From: Tillandsia leiboldiana
Taxonomy: Eukaryota; Streptophyta; Magnoliopsida; Poales; Bromeliaceae
DNA length: 64,000 bases
Reading direction: 5' to 3'
NCBI GenBank assembly: GCA_029204045.2
Contig: CM055066.1
Location: 49,103,863-49,167,862, forward strand
How positions within the stretch are numbered: the first letter of the stretch is position 1; the number at the start of each line of letters is the position of its first letter. A model generated the notes under the pieces. It was not told the origin of the DNA and ran no database searches. It saw only the letters and a list, made by a program, of their open reading frames with translations. Below are positions 45,245-55,863 of the stretch, one piece after another. The translations under genes were made by a program, and so were the position numbers.

Positions 45245-47349
45245 GCCCCTTGGGGCTCGTTTTTGAAGCTTTTCCCGAGAGTTTTAGCCCCTGAGCCCTT
45301 TACCAATTCTCTTCCTCTCCCTCTTGTGCATCTTCCGGCGAAGGTTCAGAATTTTTGGAGGCCGCGACGACGGCGACTTCTACATCGGGGTGCGGAGCGA
45401 CGATCTACTGTTGGAGGCCCATTTTCGTTGCAGTTTAGTCTGGGAGGTCTACCGGGCTACCCCGACATTACTTTTGGACGATTTCTGCGGTGACGGTTTC
45501 GTAAGAGGTAAATCTACATTTTTCGTGTTGGACACTTTTTCTGGATCCGAGTTTTTCTTGGGGTTCTGGGTACATTTTTAACCCCCTTTGCGACTGTTGG
45601 TTGATTTGGACAGCACCTACTTGTCGGATTTTTATCTCCTCATCCGGACATTGGAATTCGACGTTTCAGGACTCTATCGACATCTACTCTTCGCGAGGAT
45701 CGCCGTCATATTTTTATTGGAATTTTTGGAGGAAGTTTTTCAGGTGAAAATTTCGTGTGAATGGGACTGTTCATCACAGATTTTGGGATTTTGGAATTTG
45801 TGTGGTTTAAAGTGTAATTTTGGTGTATGTTTGTACCCAGGAGTTTGTGAGCACTTCTACCGTGTTGTTGGCTTGGTGGGATTTGTGATTTGACAGTTGT
45901 GGGCTTTCTCAGCTGTACGATTTCGGACAGTTAGCACTTTCAGGTGGGTGACCTTGCTTCCAAGAACTCTGGACCGTGTACTAATTCTATGTGTGTAGGA
46001 TCATGCATGTTAGAAATTGGAGTATTAGCATGTGTAAAACTGTATGTTGTATCTTGTATATCAGTTGTTGAATCTTTTGATTCCTGCACTATGTTAAGTA
46101 ATGAAATCTTGGAATTTGACCTAGCACCCCTGTCATATGTATCATGTTCAGCCAGTCTGTAGAAAAACTCCAACTTGGGCTAGATTTTTATTGCTCTAGA
46201 CATTCCACATCACGATACTTCATTTCACTATGGACTTAGCTTTTCCTCGCCCGAGTTGTGGGCCGAGAGGTCGGGTGATTGTGGGATGCATTTGCACTCG
46301 TGTCTGGGGACCGAGTGGAGTTGATAGCAGTCTGTAGATTTGATTTCTTTGGGAGAGTGATAGTGATGGTAGATCTGGGTTCTTGGAAACTGTCAGAGAG
46401 ACAGTGGGTTTCAGCTGTGTAGATTCCAGCTAGTGTGTGAGTCAGTGATTTGTTTGGTGGTCGATCTTATTGATCGAGGATTGGATCATAGCCTGCATGA
46501 GCCACATTTGAGCTTTACAGTGATACTATACAGTGATACTTATGGGTTACTTTGACTCGAGCGGGTCGCTCCCCTCGAGGGCCACTCCGGAGTAGGCGAG
46601 ACCGGGTTGTGTACCGGCGTGAGTTTGAGATGTTCTTTAGCGACTTGTTGTTGCAGTGGTCCCTCTGGCTGTGCTTTCGTTGGCAGCCACGGACGCCCTA
46701 CGTAAGTCCGCTCCTCCGGGACGTAACGGCAGTAGGTTGGCGCAGGTTTGACTGGACCCGATGTGGCAGTCAGTTTTGATTGGGTGATCAGGGAGGAGAG
46801 TTAGTGTGGCATTATGTTCTTTCTGTTCCACTGTTGAGCATCTAGATAGAGGCATAGTAGCTGTAGAGTTACCTTTCCCAGCTTTCCTTATAGCACTGCA
46901 TATGTTACTTTTGCCTCTGGTAGACTTAGTGGGCAGACCGTCGGGCTTGTTGGCGGCACCCACTGAGAACTACTGTGGGATGTAGTTCTCACACCCGTCG
47001 TGGTGTTTTCTCCCCAGGGACTTCTGCTCCAGTTCCTGCAGCTCTTGTTGCTGATCCAGCTCCTTCTGACCGAGGTAAGGGCGTCGCGAGATAGATCCCC
47101 TCCTGTCGTCTTCAGTGTGTGAGTAGATGTACCCCAGTTCCATTTTGGTGTGTGTTATGTCGAGTGACTTTTGTAGTGAGGTTTTGAGTTGTACCTTCCT
47201 TTCCTGCTTTTATGAGAGACTCCTGTTTTCTGGTGAGGTTGGTCTGTATATTTAAGAGTTGTAGTTTTATTTTATGTATTTCTTTCCAGCTTTTCTCTTT
47301 CAGCTCTGATATCTGCTAGTGTAGATGTTTTCTTGCAGGTTAGTCGCTA

Positions 47350-47377
47350 CGCCTATACGGGGCTTCCCGTATGGGCG
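47350..47377 (+). other. Conserved LTR hairpin 1, element D
   Basis: CGCCTATACGGG (47350-47361) pairs with CCCGTATGGGCG (47366-47377) over 12 positions with one U-G wobble and a GCTT loop. Confidence 0.75.
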
Positions 47378-47394
47378 GCGGATCTGTTGGCGAG

Positions 47395-47416
47395 CCGGGG
47401 CGCAGTATCGCCCCGG
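47395..47416 (+). other. Conserved LTR hairpin 2, element D
   Basis: CCGGGGCG (47395-47402) and CGCCCCGG (47409-47416) pair around CAGTAT. In A and B the same place pairs GGTCG with CGACC around CAGTTT. Confidence 0.65.
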
Positions 47417-47433
47417 GGCGTGACAGATTAGAG

Positions 47434-47446
47434 TGGTATCAGAGCC
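47434..47446 (+). other. Primer-binding site of element D
   Basis: TGGTATCAGAGCC, 8 nt after the LTR (spacer GATTAGAG, identical in A and B). Confidence 0.9.
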
Positions 47447-47723
47447 TAGGATGTAGGTCTTGGAGGACTTAGGAACCCTAGGCATGTGGTTGGACCCTAG
47501 GATGACTCGCGTGAGAGCCGTGATTTTAGCGAGAGTCCTGATTGGATTTCTAACTCTCCCGAGCGGTTCGGGGTGAGCGATTGACATGTCTTCCTTCGGT
47601 GGCAACTATGTTGGCTGCAGACAACATAGTACTTCGGAAAGGGGGACATGCCTTCTGACTTTCGCTAGATTGGGTCGAGAGATGATTTGGGTTCTGATTG
47701 TTTGCCTTGTCCCTCAGGTGGGG

Positions 47724-49550
47724 ATGCCTCCTCGACGCTCGATGGTGACGCGTTCGCAGCCTTCGTCCTCTGAGCCCGAGCAGGAGGACTCGGGGCAGGG
47801 ACAGCAGAGCGAGGTTTTGGAGCTCCGTGCCCAGATGGCACAGTTGGCTGAGGCGTCTCGACGCCAGGAGGAGGCTGTGAGTCGGTTGACGCTCTTGTTG
47901 GAGCAGAGAGCGCAGCCGGTGGTAGCACCCCCTGAGAGTTCACCGGTGCCTTCTTCCCCTGTTGTGGCACCCTCGGTTGTGCAGCCTGCACCAGCAGTTC
48001 CGGCTGAGCCAGTTTCCAGTAGGCCACCGTCTGGGACGACGGGATCTTTGACTTTGGCAGAGCAGCAGGGTTTGGTGGATCTTTTGTTAAGGTTTTGCAA
48101 GTTTGATCCACCCCGCTTTTCGGGTATGAGTGCTGAGCCGTGGGCGGCTGAGTCTTGGGTTACGGCCATGGAGCGCCATTTCGAGAGCCTTTTTATTGAT
48201 GAGAGGTTTTGAGTTCTGTTGGCTACTCATTTTCTGGAGAGCAACGCCGAGGCATGGTGGCGGCGTGTGCGACCCGCAGGTCCGCCTGGGACCCAGTTTA
48301 TCTCATGGGCAGAGTTTCGCGGTATGCTTCTTGGGGCCTTCTTTCCCGAGAGTGTTCAACAGAGTTTGGAGGAGCAGCTGAGGAATCTCCGCCAGGGAGA
48401 TAGGCCCGTACACGTGTACATAGCCGATTTCAATCGGCTGTTAGCTTGTATGCCCCACGTGGCCAGAGATGAGACCCACCGGATCTACATGTTCGAGAGA
48501 GGGCTGCGTCGGGACATTTATCAGTTGGTCCGCTCCCGCAGATTACAGACTTTGGAGGCCTCGATGGAGCAGGCACTTTATGTGGAGAGTGGTGAGGCCG
48601 TGATGGCAGAGGTGGCTCCAGCCCCCGTAGTGATTCCTGGGGCAAAGCGCCCGGCGCTGTTTGAGGAGGGGCAGTCGAGTAGACAGGGACCCCCGAGACC
48701 TCCCTGTTTCCACTCTCAGGGACGGGGGTATCAGGGGGGGCAGAGATCTGGGGCATCTCGTCAGTCGCAGCAGCAGCAGCGTCGACCACCTCGACAGCAG
48801 CAGTCTTCGCAGCAGCAGCAGACTTCGCGGCGGCCGCGCCCCGACCGTTGTATCATTTGTGGAGGACCGCACCCACCGACCCAGTGCCCGCAGAGTCAGG
48901 GCCGCTGCTTCCGTTGCGGGCAGACCGGTCACTTCGCGAGGGCGTGCCCCAGGGCAGGTTACCCAGCTCCTTCATCAGCTTCTGCATCCTTCGTTCCTCG
49001 TCAGTCAGCAGGACCTTCGGCGGCCTCCGGTAGGCCAGATTTTGCTTCATCGTCCTCGCGACAGCCAGAGCGACATCCCCCGGCGCCGAGCGGTCGAGTC
49101 TATGTAGCTCAGGTAGAGGATGCTACGGCAGCAGAGCATGTCGTCGCAGGTATTATTTTGATTTCTACAGTTCGTACTCGTACTCTCTTTGATACCGGTG
49201 CATCGCATTCATTTATCAGTAGAGCATTTGCATCCCTACATGGTATCGAGGTAGTTTCTTTATCGCATGCATTAGAGGTTCAGATACCAGATCATGTCTT
49301 GCATGTCGAGGAGTATTGTAGGGTTTGCCTTGTGCAGTTGGGATCCTGGATTTTGCCGGCAGACTTGCTTGTCTTGCGGCAGCTCCAGGATTTCGACGTC
49401 GTGCTAGGTATGGATGGGTTGTCGAGGGTACTATGCTATTATAGACTGCAGAGAGAGGACGGTGACCCTCCGCGAGCCTGGACAGGAGGAGTTCGTCTTC
49501 AGAGGCTGCCAGAGCACCTTCTTTGCGATGACTGTTTCTTCGGCGAGGGC
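47724..49550 (+). pseudogene. gag: Gag and protease of element D
   Basis: Starts at MPPRR (ATG 47724), shared with A. Order: Glu/Gln-rich N-terminus, Pro/Val-rich linker, gag core (VTAMERHFESLF, AEAWWRRVRP, FNRLLACMPHVARDETHR), a Gln/Arg-rich basic stretch, a CIICGGPHPPTQC knuckle-like motif (about residue 374) and a canonical CCHC (CFRCGQTGHFARAC, about 394), then protease DTGASHSFIS (about 489). An in-frame TGA at 48210-48212 splits gag where A has Leu, and the frame is lost near 49425, with the protease tail continuing in another frame (49430-49713). One stop and a late shift could be decay or sequence error. Confidence 0.85.
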
Positions 49551-52480
49551 TAGGCGGATGATTAGTAGGGGCTGCACCGCTTTCTTAGCGACGATTGTGG
49601 AGGTGCCTACGGCGGCACTGGGACTCGAGGATATTCCTGTTGTCCGCGAGTTCCCATATGTGTTTCCCCCTGAGTTGACGACGATGCCGCCGGAGAGGGA
49701 GGTGGAGTTGTGATTGATGTGGTACCGGAACCGCACCAATCTCGAAGGCGCCTTATAGGATGGCACCTGCCGAGTTGAGGGAGTTGAAGGCCCAGCTTCA
49801 GGATCTTATGGATAGGGGCTTTGTCCAGGCCTAGTGTTTCTCCGTGGGGAGCGCCAGTTTTATTTGTGAAGAAGAAGGATGGGTCGCTTCGTTTGTGTGT
49901 GGATTATCGGGAGTTGAATAAAGTGACCATCCGGAACAAGTACCCTCTTCCACGGATAGATGATTTATTTGATCAGTTGCAGGGAGCCACAGTGTTTTCG
50001 AAGATTGATCTTCAGTCAGGTTACCACCAGTTGAGGGTGAGGGCCGAGGACATCCCTAAGACGGCTTTTCGATCCCGGTATGGGCATTATGAGTTTACGG
50101 TTATGCCGTTTGGTTTGACTAATGCCCCAGCTGCATTCATGGATTTGATGAACCGGGTATTTCAGCCGTACTTAGACTTGTTTGTGGTTGTGTTCATTGA
50201 TGACATCTTGATCTACTCCCGGAGCGATGTGGATCATGAGGAGCACTTGAGGATAGTGCTGCAGCTTCTACGTGAGAAGAAGCTGTATGCCAAGCTTAAG
50301 AAGTGCGAGTTTTGGCTTCGGGAGGTTGCATTTTGGGCCACTTGGTATCAGCCGCAGGGGTGGCAGTTGACCCGACGAAGATTGACACAGTTCGGGATTG
50401 GCCGAGACCGACGACGGTGACGGAGGTCCGGAGCTTTCTGGGCTTGGCAGGCTACTACCGTCGGTTTGTAGAGGGCTTTGCGAAGCTCTCTACTCCCCTG
50501 ACCTGTTTGACTAGGAAGGGATGAGGTTCATTTGGACTGAGCAGTGTCAGCGGAGTTTTGAGGAGCTGAAGAAGAGACTGATTTCAGCACCAGTTCTTAC
50601 ACTGCCAGTGATGGGAGATGGCTACGTGATTTACAGTGACGCCTCGCACAGCGGTTTGGGTTGTGTCTTGATGCAGCATGGGAGGGTAATTGCTTATGCT
50701 TCACCGGCAATTAAAGGATTATGAGAAGAATTACCCTACTCATGATTTAGAGCTGGCAGCTGTGGTGTTCGCATTGAAGCTGTGGCGGCATTACCTCTAC
50801 GGTGAGCATTGTGAGATCTACACGGATCATAAGAGCTTAAAGTATCTGTTTACTCAAAAGGAGCTGAACCTGAGGCAACGCCGGTGGTCGGAGAGTTACT
50901 GAAGGATTACGATGTGAGTATCCTCTATCATCCCGGCAAGGCCAATGTGGTAGCAGATGCTTTGAGTCGGAGGTCAGTGCAGAGCTTGAGCATGTTGGTC
51001 ACGCAGCAGGCCCCGTTGATTGAGCAGTTGAGGCGACTCCAGATTGAGGTTGTATCCCCTGGGGTCTCTGCTAGACTGATGTCTATGGTCTTGCAGCCCA
51101 CTCTGTTGGACAGGATTAGGGAGACGCAGAGTGAGGACCCCCACTTGGAGAGGATAGATCACAGATTCAGGCAGATCTTATAGGGGATTTTACAGTGGAT
51201 AGCTCGGGAGTACTGCGGTACAGGGGACCGAGTGTGTGTGCCTTCGGATTCAGAGATCAGAGACCAGATTTTGGGTGAGGCTCATTATACACCTTATACC
51301 ATTCATCCTGGTGGTTACTAAGATGTATAAGGACCTCAAGGCACATTTTTGGTGGTCCGGAATGAAAGCGGGACGTTGGAAGATTTATGGCTCACTGTCT
51401 ACCTTGCCAGCAAGTGAAAGCAGAGCACCGGGTTCCTGCTGGCAAGTTACAAAGTCTTCCAATTCCCGAGTGGAAATGGGACCACATCACCATGGACTTT
51501 GTTACTGGGCTGCCGACGAGCACAGAGTGGAGCCGCGCGATTTGGGTTATTGTGATTAGACTCACCAAGTGCTGGCATTTCTTGCCTGTTCAGATGACTT
51601 GGTCATTGGAGCGTCTGGCACAGTTGTATTTGGACGAGATAGTGAGGCTACACGGGGATACCTGCGTCGATTGTTTCAGATCGGGATCCGAGGTTTGTGT
51701 GTCACGATTTGGGGGAAGTTTACAGTCAGCTTTGGGGACCCAGCTCAGATTCAGCACTGCATTCCACCCACAGACTGATGGCCAGTCTTGAGCGCACTAT
51801 ACAGACCTCGAGGATATGTGAGAGCGTGCGTTATGGATTTTGGAGGGGGGTGGTACCGACACTTATCTTTGGGAGTTTTGCGTACAACAACAGCTATCAG
51901 GCGAGCATTCGATGGCTCCGTTTGAGGCGTTGTATGGACGCAAGTGTCGGTCACCCTTGTATTGGAGTGATGTGGGTGAGAGGAGGACTTTGGGCCGGAT
52001 CTTCTTTTGGATGAGGAGGGAGAAGTCAGAGTTGTTCGTCGGACACTTGAGGTTTGGACCAGAGTCGTCAGAAGAGTATGCAGATACCGACGGCGAGACC
52101 TAGGTTTCAGATGGTGACCATGTATTCTAAAGGTCTCGCATTCGAAAGGGGTCCGGGAGATTTGGAGTGCGTGGGAAGCTTAGTCCCCGTTTTGTTGGAC
52201 CCTTGAGGTACTTGAGAGGGTAGGCCTGTGGCTTAGAGAGTGCTCTTCCTCCACGTTGGCCTGGTGTACACGATGTTTTCATGTCTCAGCCTGAGGAGAT
52301 ATGTCTTTGATCCGTCGCAATTGGTGACTTCACTCCTTGGAGATCGGTGAGGACATGTTTATGAGGAGCGCCCGTTGCGGATTCTTGCTCGTGAGGTGAG
52401 GGAATTGCGCAACCGACCTCCCGTATGTGAAGTCTATGGAGCAATCACGACGAGCGAGAGGCTACTTGTGCGCTAGAGAC
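49430..52480 (+). pseudogene. pol: Pol of element D: RT, RNase H, integrase, chromodomain-like tail
   Basis: Reverse transcriptase at 49821-50420 (SPWGAPVLFVKKKDGSLR, YPLPRIDDLFDQL, catalytic FIDD near 50190). RT thumb at 50303-50520 (VRSFLGLAGYYRRF). RNase H at 50521-51180 (IYSDASHSGLGCVLM, CEIYTDHKSLKYL, ANVVADALSRR). Integrase at about 51240-52080 (HCLPCQQVK zinc part, DFVTGLPTS with catalytic Asp, HPQTDGQS, APFEALYGRKC). A GKLSPRFVGP motif is near 52170, then RPLRILAREVRELRNRP near 52360, the place of the chromodomain in chromoviruses. At least nine small frame changes break it, many single missing or extra bases in or beside short homopolymers. Order RT before integrase is typical of gypsy. 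Confidence 0.85.
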
Positions 52481-52567
52481 AGAGTGAGATCTGCTACCCT
52501 TTCTGTTCGAGACTATGGTTGAGGTACGCTTGTTTACCTTACTTGTTTCGAGGACGAAACTTCCTTA

Positions 52568-52580
52568 GTGTTGGGGAGGA
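52568..52580 (+). other. Polypurine tract of element D
   Basis: GTGTTGGGGAGGA directly before the 3' LTR, corresponding to AGTGGGGGAGGA in A and B but interrupted by TT. Confidence 0.65.
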
Positions 52581-52904
52581 TGTAGTGGCCCTGATTCCCA
52601 TGCAAGTTCTTCCGATGAATCCATGTTAGAACCTATCATTGGTGTATCTGGCCCATGGTGCATCAATAGGATGCCACAGATGGACCTGTGTGATATTATT
52701 TGCTGTGTTGGCTTTCGGCTGGGTTTGCCGAAATTTCGGAAAAAGGAATTAGGCCAACCAGAGGTCGGAAATGGATTCAGCACGGAAAAACGCTTGAAAA
52801 CGGCTATTTGCTTGTTAAATCTGAGTCGGATGCCCAAAAACGGACTACCGGAAGTTTTCGCGCATTTTGGTGCATGGGAACAGCCGTGGACCAGCCCCTG
52901 CCAT
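52581..52904 (+). mobile_element. 3' LTR of element D, first 324 bp before the gap
   Basis: Matches 44259-44585 but differs by three substitutions and about eight small indels, an unusually indel-rich pattern. It stops at the first G-box of the array. Confidence 0.9.
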
Positions 52905-53004
52905 NNNNNNNNNNNNNNNNNNNNNNNNNNNNNNNNNNNNNNNNNNNNNNNNNNNNNNNNNNNNNNNNNNNNNNNNNNNNNNNNNNNNNNNNNNNNNNNN
53001 NNNN
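52905..53004. other. Assembly gap, 100 N
   Basis: Exactly 100 N, the conventional placeholder for a gap of unknown length. It joins the U3 of D to the RT of E. By comparison with the 5' LTR of D and an ordinary copia interior, the missing part should include about 2.8 kb of LTR and several kb of E gag, protease and integrase. Any reading frame across it is not real. Confidence 0.98.
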
Positions 53005-54288
53005 CGCCGCCCGGTAGCTAGACTCGAATCAATTCGTATTTTATTCGCTATTGCTTGTCATTTTAAAATCAAACTCTTTCAAATGGACGTCAAGAGCGCA
53101 TTTTTAAATGGGTTTTTAAATGAGGAAGTTTATGTGGCTCAACCGAAAGGTTTTGTAGACTGTAAACAACCTAACCATGTTTTTCGTTTGAAAAAGGCTC
53201 TTTACGGTCTAAAACAAGCACCGCGAGGGTGGTACGAACGGTTGACAAAGCACCTATTAGAAAAGGGCTATACTCGAGGGGGAGCTGACCGGACTCTCTT
53301 TGTGAAGCATTATCAGAATAATTTCATTGTGGCACAAATCTATGTCGATGACGTTGTATTTGGGGCGACTAGAGACAATGATGCTTCTAAATTCGCTGAA
53401 ACCATGGAAAGCGAATTTGAGATGTCGATGATGGGCGAACTGACATACTTTCTTAGATTGCAAGTGAAACAAAATGATGATGGCATCCATTTGTGTCAAT
53501 CCAAGTATGCAAGGGAGTTGGTGAAGAAATTCGATTTAGAAAACTCTAAAGATTTTCCGACTCCTATGGGAACTAGCAATAAGGGATTAGGAAGTGAATC
53601 TCTTAGTGAGAGTGTAGACGAGAAGCTTTATCGCAGCATGATAGGAAGCCTACTCTATCTTACAGCTAGTCGCCCGGATATATCCTTTAGTGTTGGGATT
53701 TGCGCGAGATATCAATCAGCACCAAAGGAGGTTCACCTGAAAGCGGTGAAAAGGATCATCCGGTACATCAAAGGAACTTTGAATTTCGGAATTTGGTATC
53801 CTATGGGAACAACGCTTGACATTATAGGATATTCAGATGCCGATTGGGCAGGATCTGTGGATGATCGGAAGAGCACGAGTGGTGCATGTTTTTATCTTGG
53901 CCATTGCCTTGTTGCATGGCATAGTAAAAAGCAAAACTGCATTGCACTCTCGACTGCCGAAGCAGAATATATTTCAGCAGGTAGTTGTTCAACCCAACTC
54001 ATTTGGATGAAAAGTGTGTTGAGCGACTTCCGAATTTCAGCAACTTCGGTAACGATTCTTTTTGACAACACAAGTGCTATAAACATTTCAAAAAACCCTG
54101 TGTTGCACTCGAGAACAAAACACATTGAACTTAGATATCATTTTCTAAGAGAGCTAGTTGAATCAAATATTCTTCAAATCTCCTACATTTCAACTGAGAA
54201 TCAATTAGCTGACATCTTAACAAAACCCTTGGATCTAAAACGATTTATTCATTTGCGTAAGGCAATTGGAATGCTTTCCTTGAAATAA
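53005..54288 (+). CDS. pol: Pol C-terminus of element E: reverse transcriptase and RNase H (partial)
   Basis: Opens at the gap edge and runs 427 codons to the stop at 54286-54288 without interruption. Motifs in order: VARLESIRILFAIACHF, QMDVKSAFLNGFL, EEVYVAQPKGF, KKALYGLKQAPRGWYERL, IYVDDVVFGA (catalytic YVDD, about residue 112 from the gap), YRSMIGSLLYLTASRPDI, then RNase H with SDADWAG, DRKSTSGACFYLG, ALSTAEAEYIS, DNTSAI and RTKHIELRYHF. This is Ty1/copia RT-RNase H of Sirevirus type by wording. It copies element RNA and removes the RNA strand. The N-terminal part (protease, integrase) is in the gap. The intact frame agrees with the modest LTR divergence. Confidence 0.93.
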   Translation, partial: RRPVARLESIRILFAIACHFKIKLFQMDVKSAFLNGFLNEEVYVAQPKGFVDCKQPNHVFRLKKALYGLKQAPRGWYERLTKHLLEKGYTRGGADRTLFVKHYQNNFIVAQIYVDDVVFGATRDNDASKFAETMESEFEMSMMGELTYFLRLQVKQNDDGIHLCQSKYARELVKKFDLENSKDFPTPMGTSNKGLGSESLSESVDEKLYRSMIGSLLYLTASRPDISFSVGICARYQSAPKEVHLKAVKRIIRYIKGTLNFGIWYPMGTTLDIIGYSDADWAGSVDDRKSTSGACFYLGHCLVAWHSKKQNCIALSTAEAEYISAGSCSTQLIWMKSVLSDFRISATSVTILFDNTSAINISKNPVLHSRTKHIELRYHFLRELVESNILQISYISTENQLADILTKPLDLKRFIHLRKAIGMLSLK

Positions 54289-54655
54289 TTCCTTTTGAAA
54301 TCATTACTTAGGTTAGGTTTTGTTTTTGTGTTTTTGTTCATTATCTATGCTTAGACATAGAACATTAATTGAGCATGTGTATTATTGACTTTAATAGCAT
54401 CTTTTCGTCTATTTAGAAATTTATTATGCTTTGGATATCATAATAATTCATTTGATGCAATGATCATTTATGTCAATTAAATCATCTTTGTTTTGATCAA
54501 AGTCAATTTCTCTCTCAATGATCTCTTGGTATAGTTTTTATCTTATTTGACTATTTAGTCGAGTATGAAATCGAGATCAATTTTTGGTTGAATACTTTAT
54601 ATTTTAAATAATTGATAGCCAATTGAGGGGGAGTCAAAGAAAAAGTATTATGCTC

Positions 54656-54891
54656 AAAAGATGTGGAAAGAGTTACATCCCAATGAGGAGTGTGAAAACT
54701 ACCACCATATGGAGGAAAGAGCTACCACCTCGGTCGTCCGAATAATGTGTGCAGCTACCACATGTATACCAAGCATGGTTGTTCGAGTTGATTAAATAAA
54801 ATGCTTTTTGGAATACTTGACTCTGTCAAATTCCAAGGTTGGTATAAGGTGGGGATTTTATTGAAAGATGCTCAAAAAGCCACTCCTTACA
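54656..54891 (+). other. Conserved noncoding block after pol, shared by E and H
   Basis: Contains AAAGATGTGGAAAGAGTTA, three CTACCAC repeats, GGTCGTCCG and, at 54834-54891, GGTTGGTATAAGGTGGG and GAAAGATGCTCAAA. The same segments occur in the same order in the reverse complement of 60190-60433 in element H. No ORF spans it. A GAGGGGGAG purine tract lies just upstream (54624). Confidence 0.7.
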
Positions 54892-55218
54892 ATAATTTGA
54901 CTAGATATATTATCTAACTTATCTGGGATTTCAAACATCTATTGATCTTGGTATTTCAATTTCTTTACCAAATTGATGATTTGATAAAGGCATTACTCAT
55001 AAGATCATGTTAGATGTGATTGAAGTTGTTCAACTTTAAGGGATTTAATTTTTATAAATTATCGTTTCATTTGTTGAATATTGTTGATAGATTTGACATA
55101 ATCTATTTCTCATGACATGAAACGATGATTTTTATTTAAAGTTGACATGCATAAGTGCTTACAATCTTTTTCTGGATTTTCTAGAATTTTTCAGAATTTT
55201 TCTGAAGAAAAAGTTTGG
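54892..55218 (+). other. AT-rich interior of E with no recognised feature
   Basis: I see no ORF, repeat or motif of note between the conserved block and the TCCGGA cluster. Confidence 0.5.
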
Positions 55219-55333
55219 AGCCGATCCGGACTGGACAAGCCGATCCGGATCCCGAACGCAGGTATTTCCTGCGGGTAGCCGATCCGGACTGGATTCACGA
55301 TCCGATCCGGACCGCGGCTAGGGTTTTATATAG
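55219..55333 (+). promoter_or_regulatory. Putative internal promoter of element E
   Basis: TCCGGA palindromes at about 55225, 55244, 55282 and 55306, one inside GATCCGGATCCCGAACG, the same composite motif as in the E LTR U3. They are followed by GGGTTTTATATAGAAC with TATATAG at 55327-55333. The arrangement copies the LTR order: palindrome cluster, then TATA. The downstream leader (55360-55449) is CT-rich and free of ATG. Confidence 0.6.
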
Positions 55334-55449
55334 AACAAAAGGGTTTTGATTTCTTTTTACTTCAATCTTTTGTTCCTAAGTCTCCAGAGCTTCTCTCTCT
55401 AGAATTCATCCATTTTGGAGGCTTCCAAACTCAAGTTCTTTGATTCTAA

Positions 55450-55832
55450 GTAAGTTTTCTTGATCAAAATCTCGGTTTTTCACAGCTTTTCATGTTTTTC
55501 CTCAAAACGTGATGAAATTTTTGTATCTTTTTCATTTTGGATTGGTTTTTGATCAAATTTCTTTTGAAATAAGAACTCTGGGTAGACTAGTTTTGATTAT
55601 ATGCTAGGTATTCTCCTGATTAACGGATTTTTGGGCTTCGATTTCTAAAATTTCGATTTTAGGGCATATAATAGGAATTTTTGAAAATCATGGGTTTGAT
55701 CTATTTTTAAAATTCTTTTTGGAAAGCTAATTTGATACCTAGTCTCTCTACACGATAATGATTGTTTAGGTACAATTTTTCCAATTTTTAAAAATAAACA
55801 ATTTTTCTCGTGTTCTTGAGTTTTGCTCACAG
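55450..55832 (+). other. Putative 5'-leader intron before the extra ORF of E
   Basis: The donor GTAAGT at 55450-55455 matches the plant consensus. The acceptor GCTCACAG ends at 55832 after a T-rich tract. Removing these 383 bp leaves a leader with no ATG before 55864, whereas the intron itself contains ATGs, including one in frame with the ORF at 55810. Not tested with transcripts. Confidence 0.5.
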
Positions 55833-55863
55833 GCTATTCTATTATCTGAGCACGAGTAGCAAA

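Larger units (their letters stand above)
44259..47425 (+). mobile_element. 5' LTR of element D (3167 bp)
   Basis: Runs TGTAGTGGCCC to GGGGCGTGACA. Layout: U3 with eight G-box modules, TATA, leader, several blocks shared with F, G, S and K (for example AGTGGGCAGACCG near 46930), and two terminal hairpins. Confidence 0.95.
44259..52904 (+). mobile_element. Ty3/gypsy chromovirus element D, right end lost in gap
   Basis: 5' LTR 44259-47425, PBS, gag, protease, RT, RNase H, integrase, a chromodomain-like tail, polypurine tract, and the first 324 bp of the 3' LTR, which runs into the N run. The duplication should be TGAGG (44254-44258); its partner is hidden. Protease wording (DTGASHSFIS), the 3-kb LTRs and the tail fit the Tekay/Del branch, which I give with moderate confidence. 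It is the only gypsy element here with all pol domains present, although broken by many one-base shifts. Confidence 0.9.

Noticed and set aside
52867..54288. A 473-codon ORF running through 34 unknown residues
   Set aside because: The frame crosses the 100-N gap and joins U3 of gypsy D to RT of copia E. Only 53005-54288 is real coding sequence.
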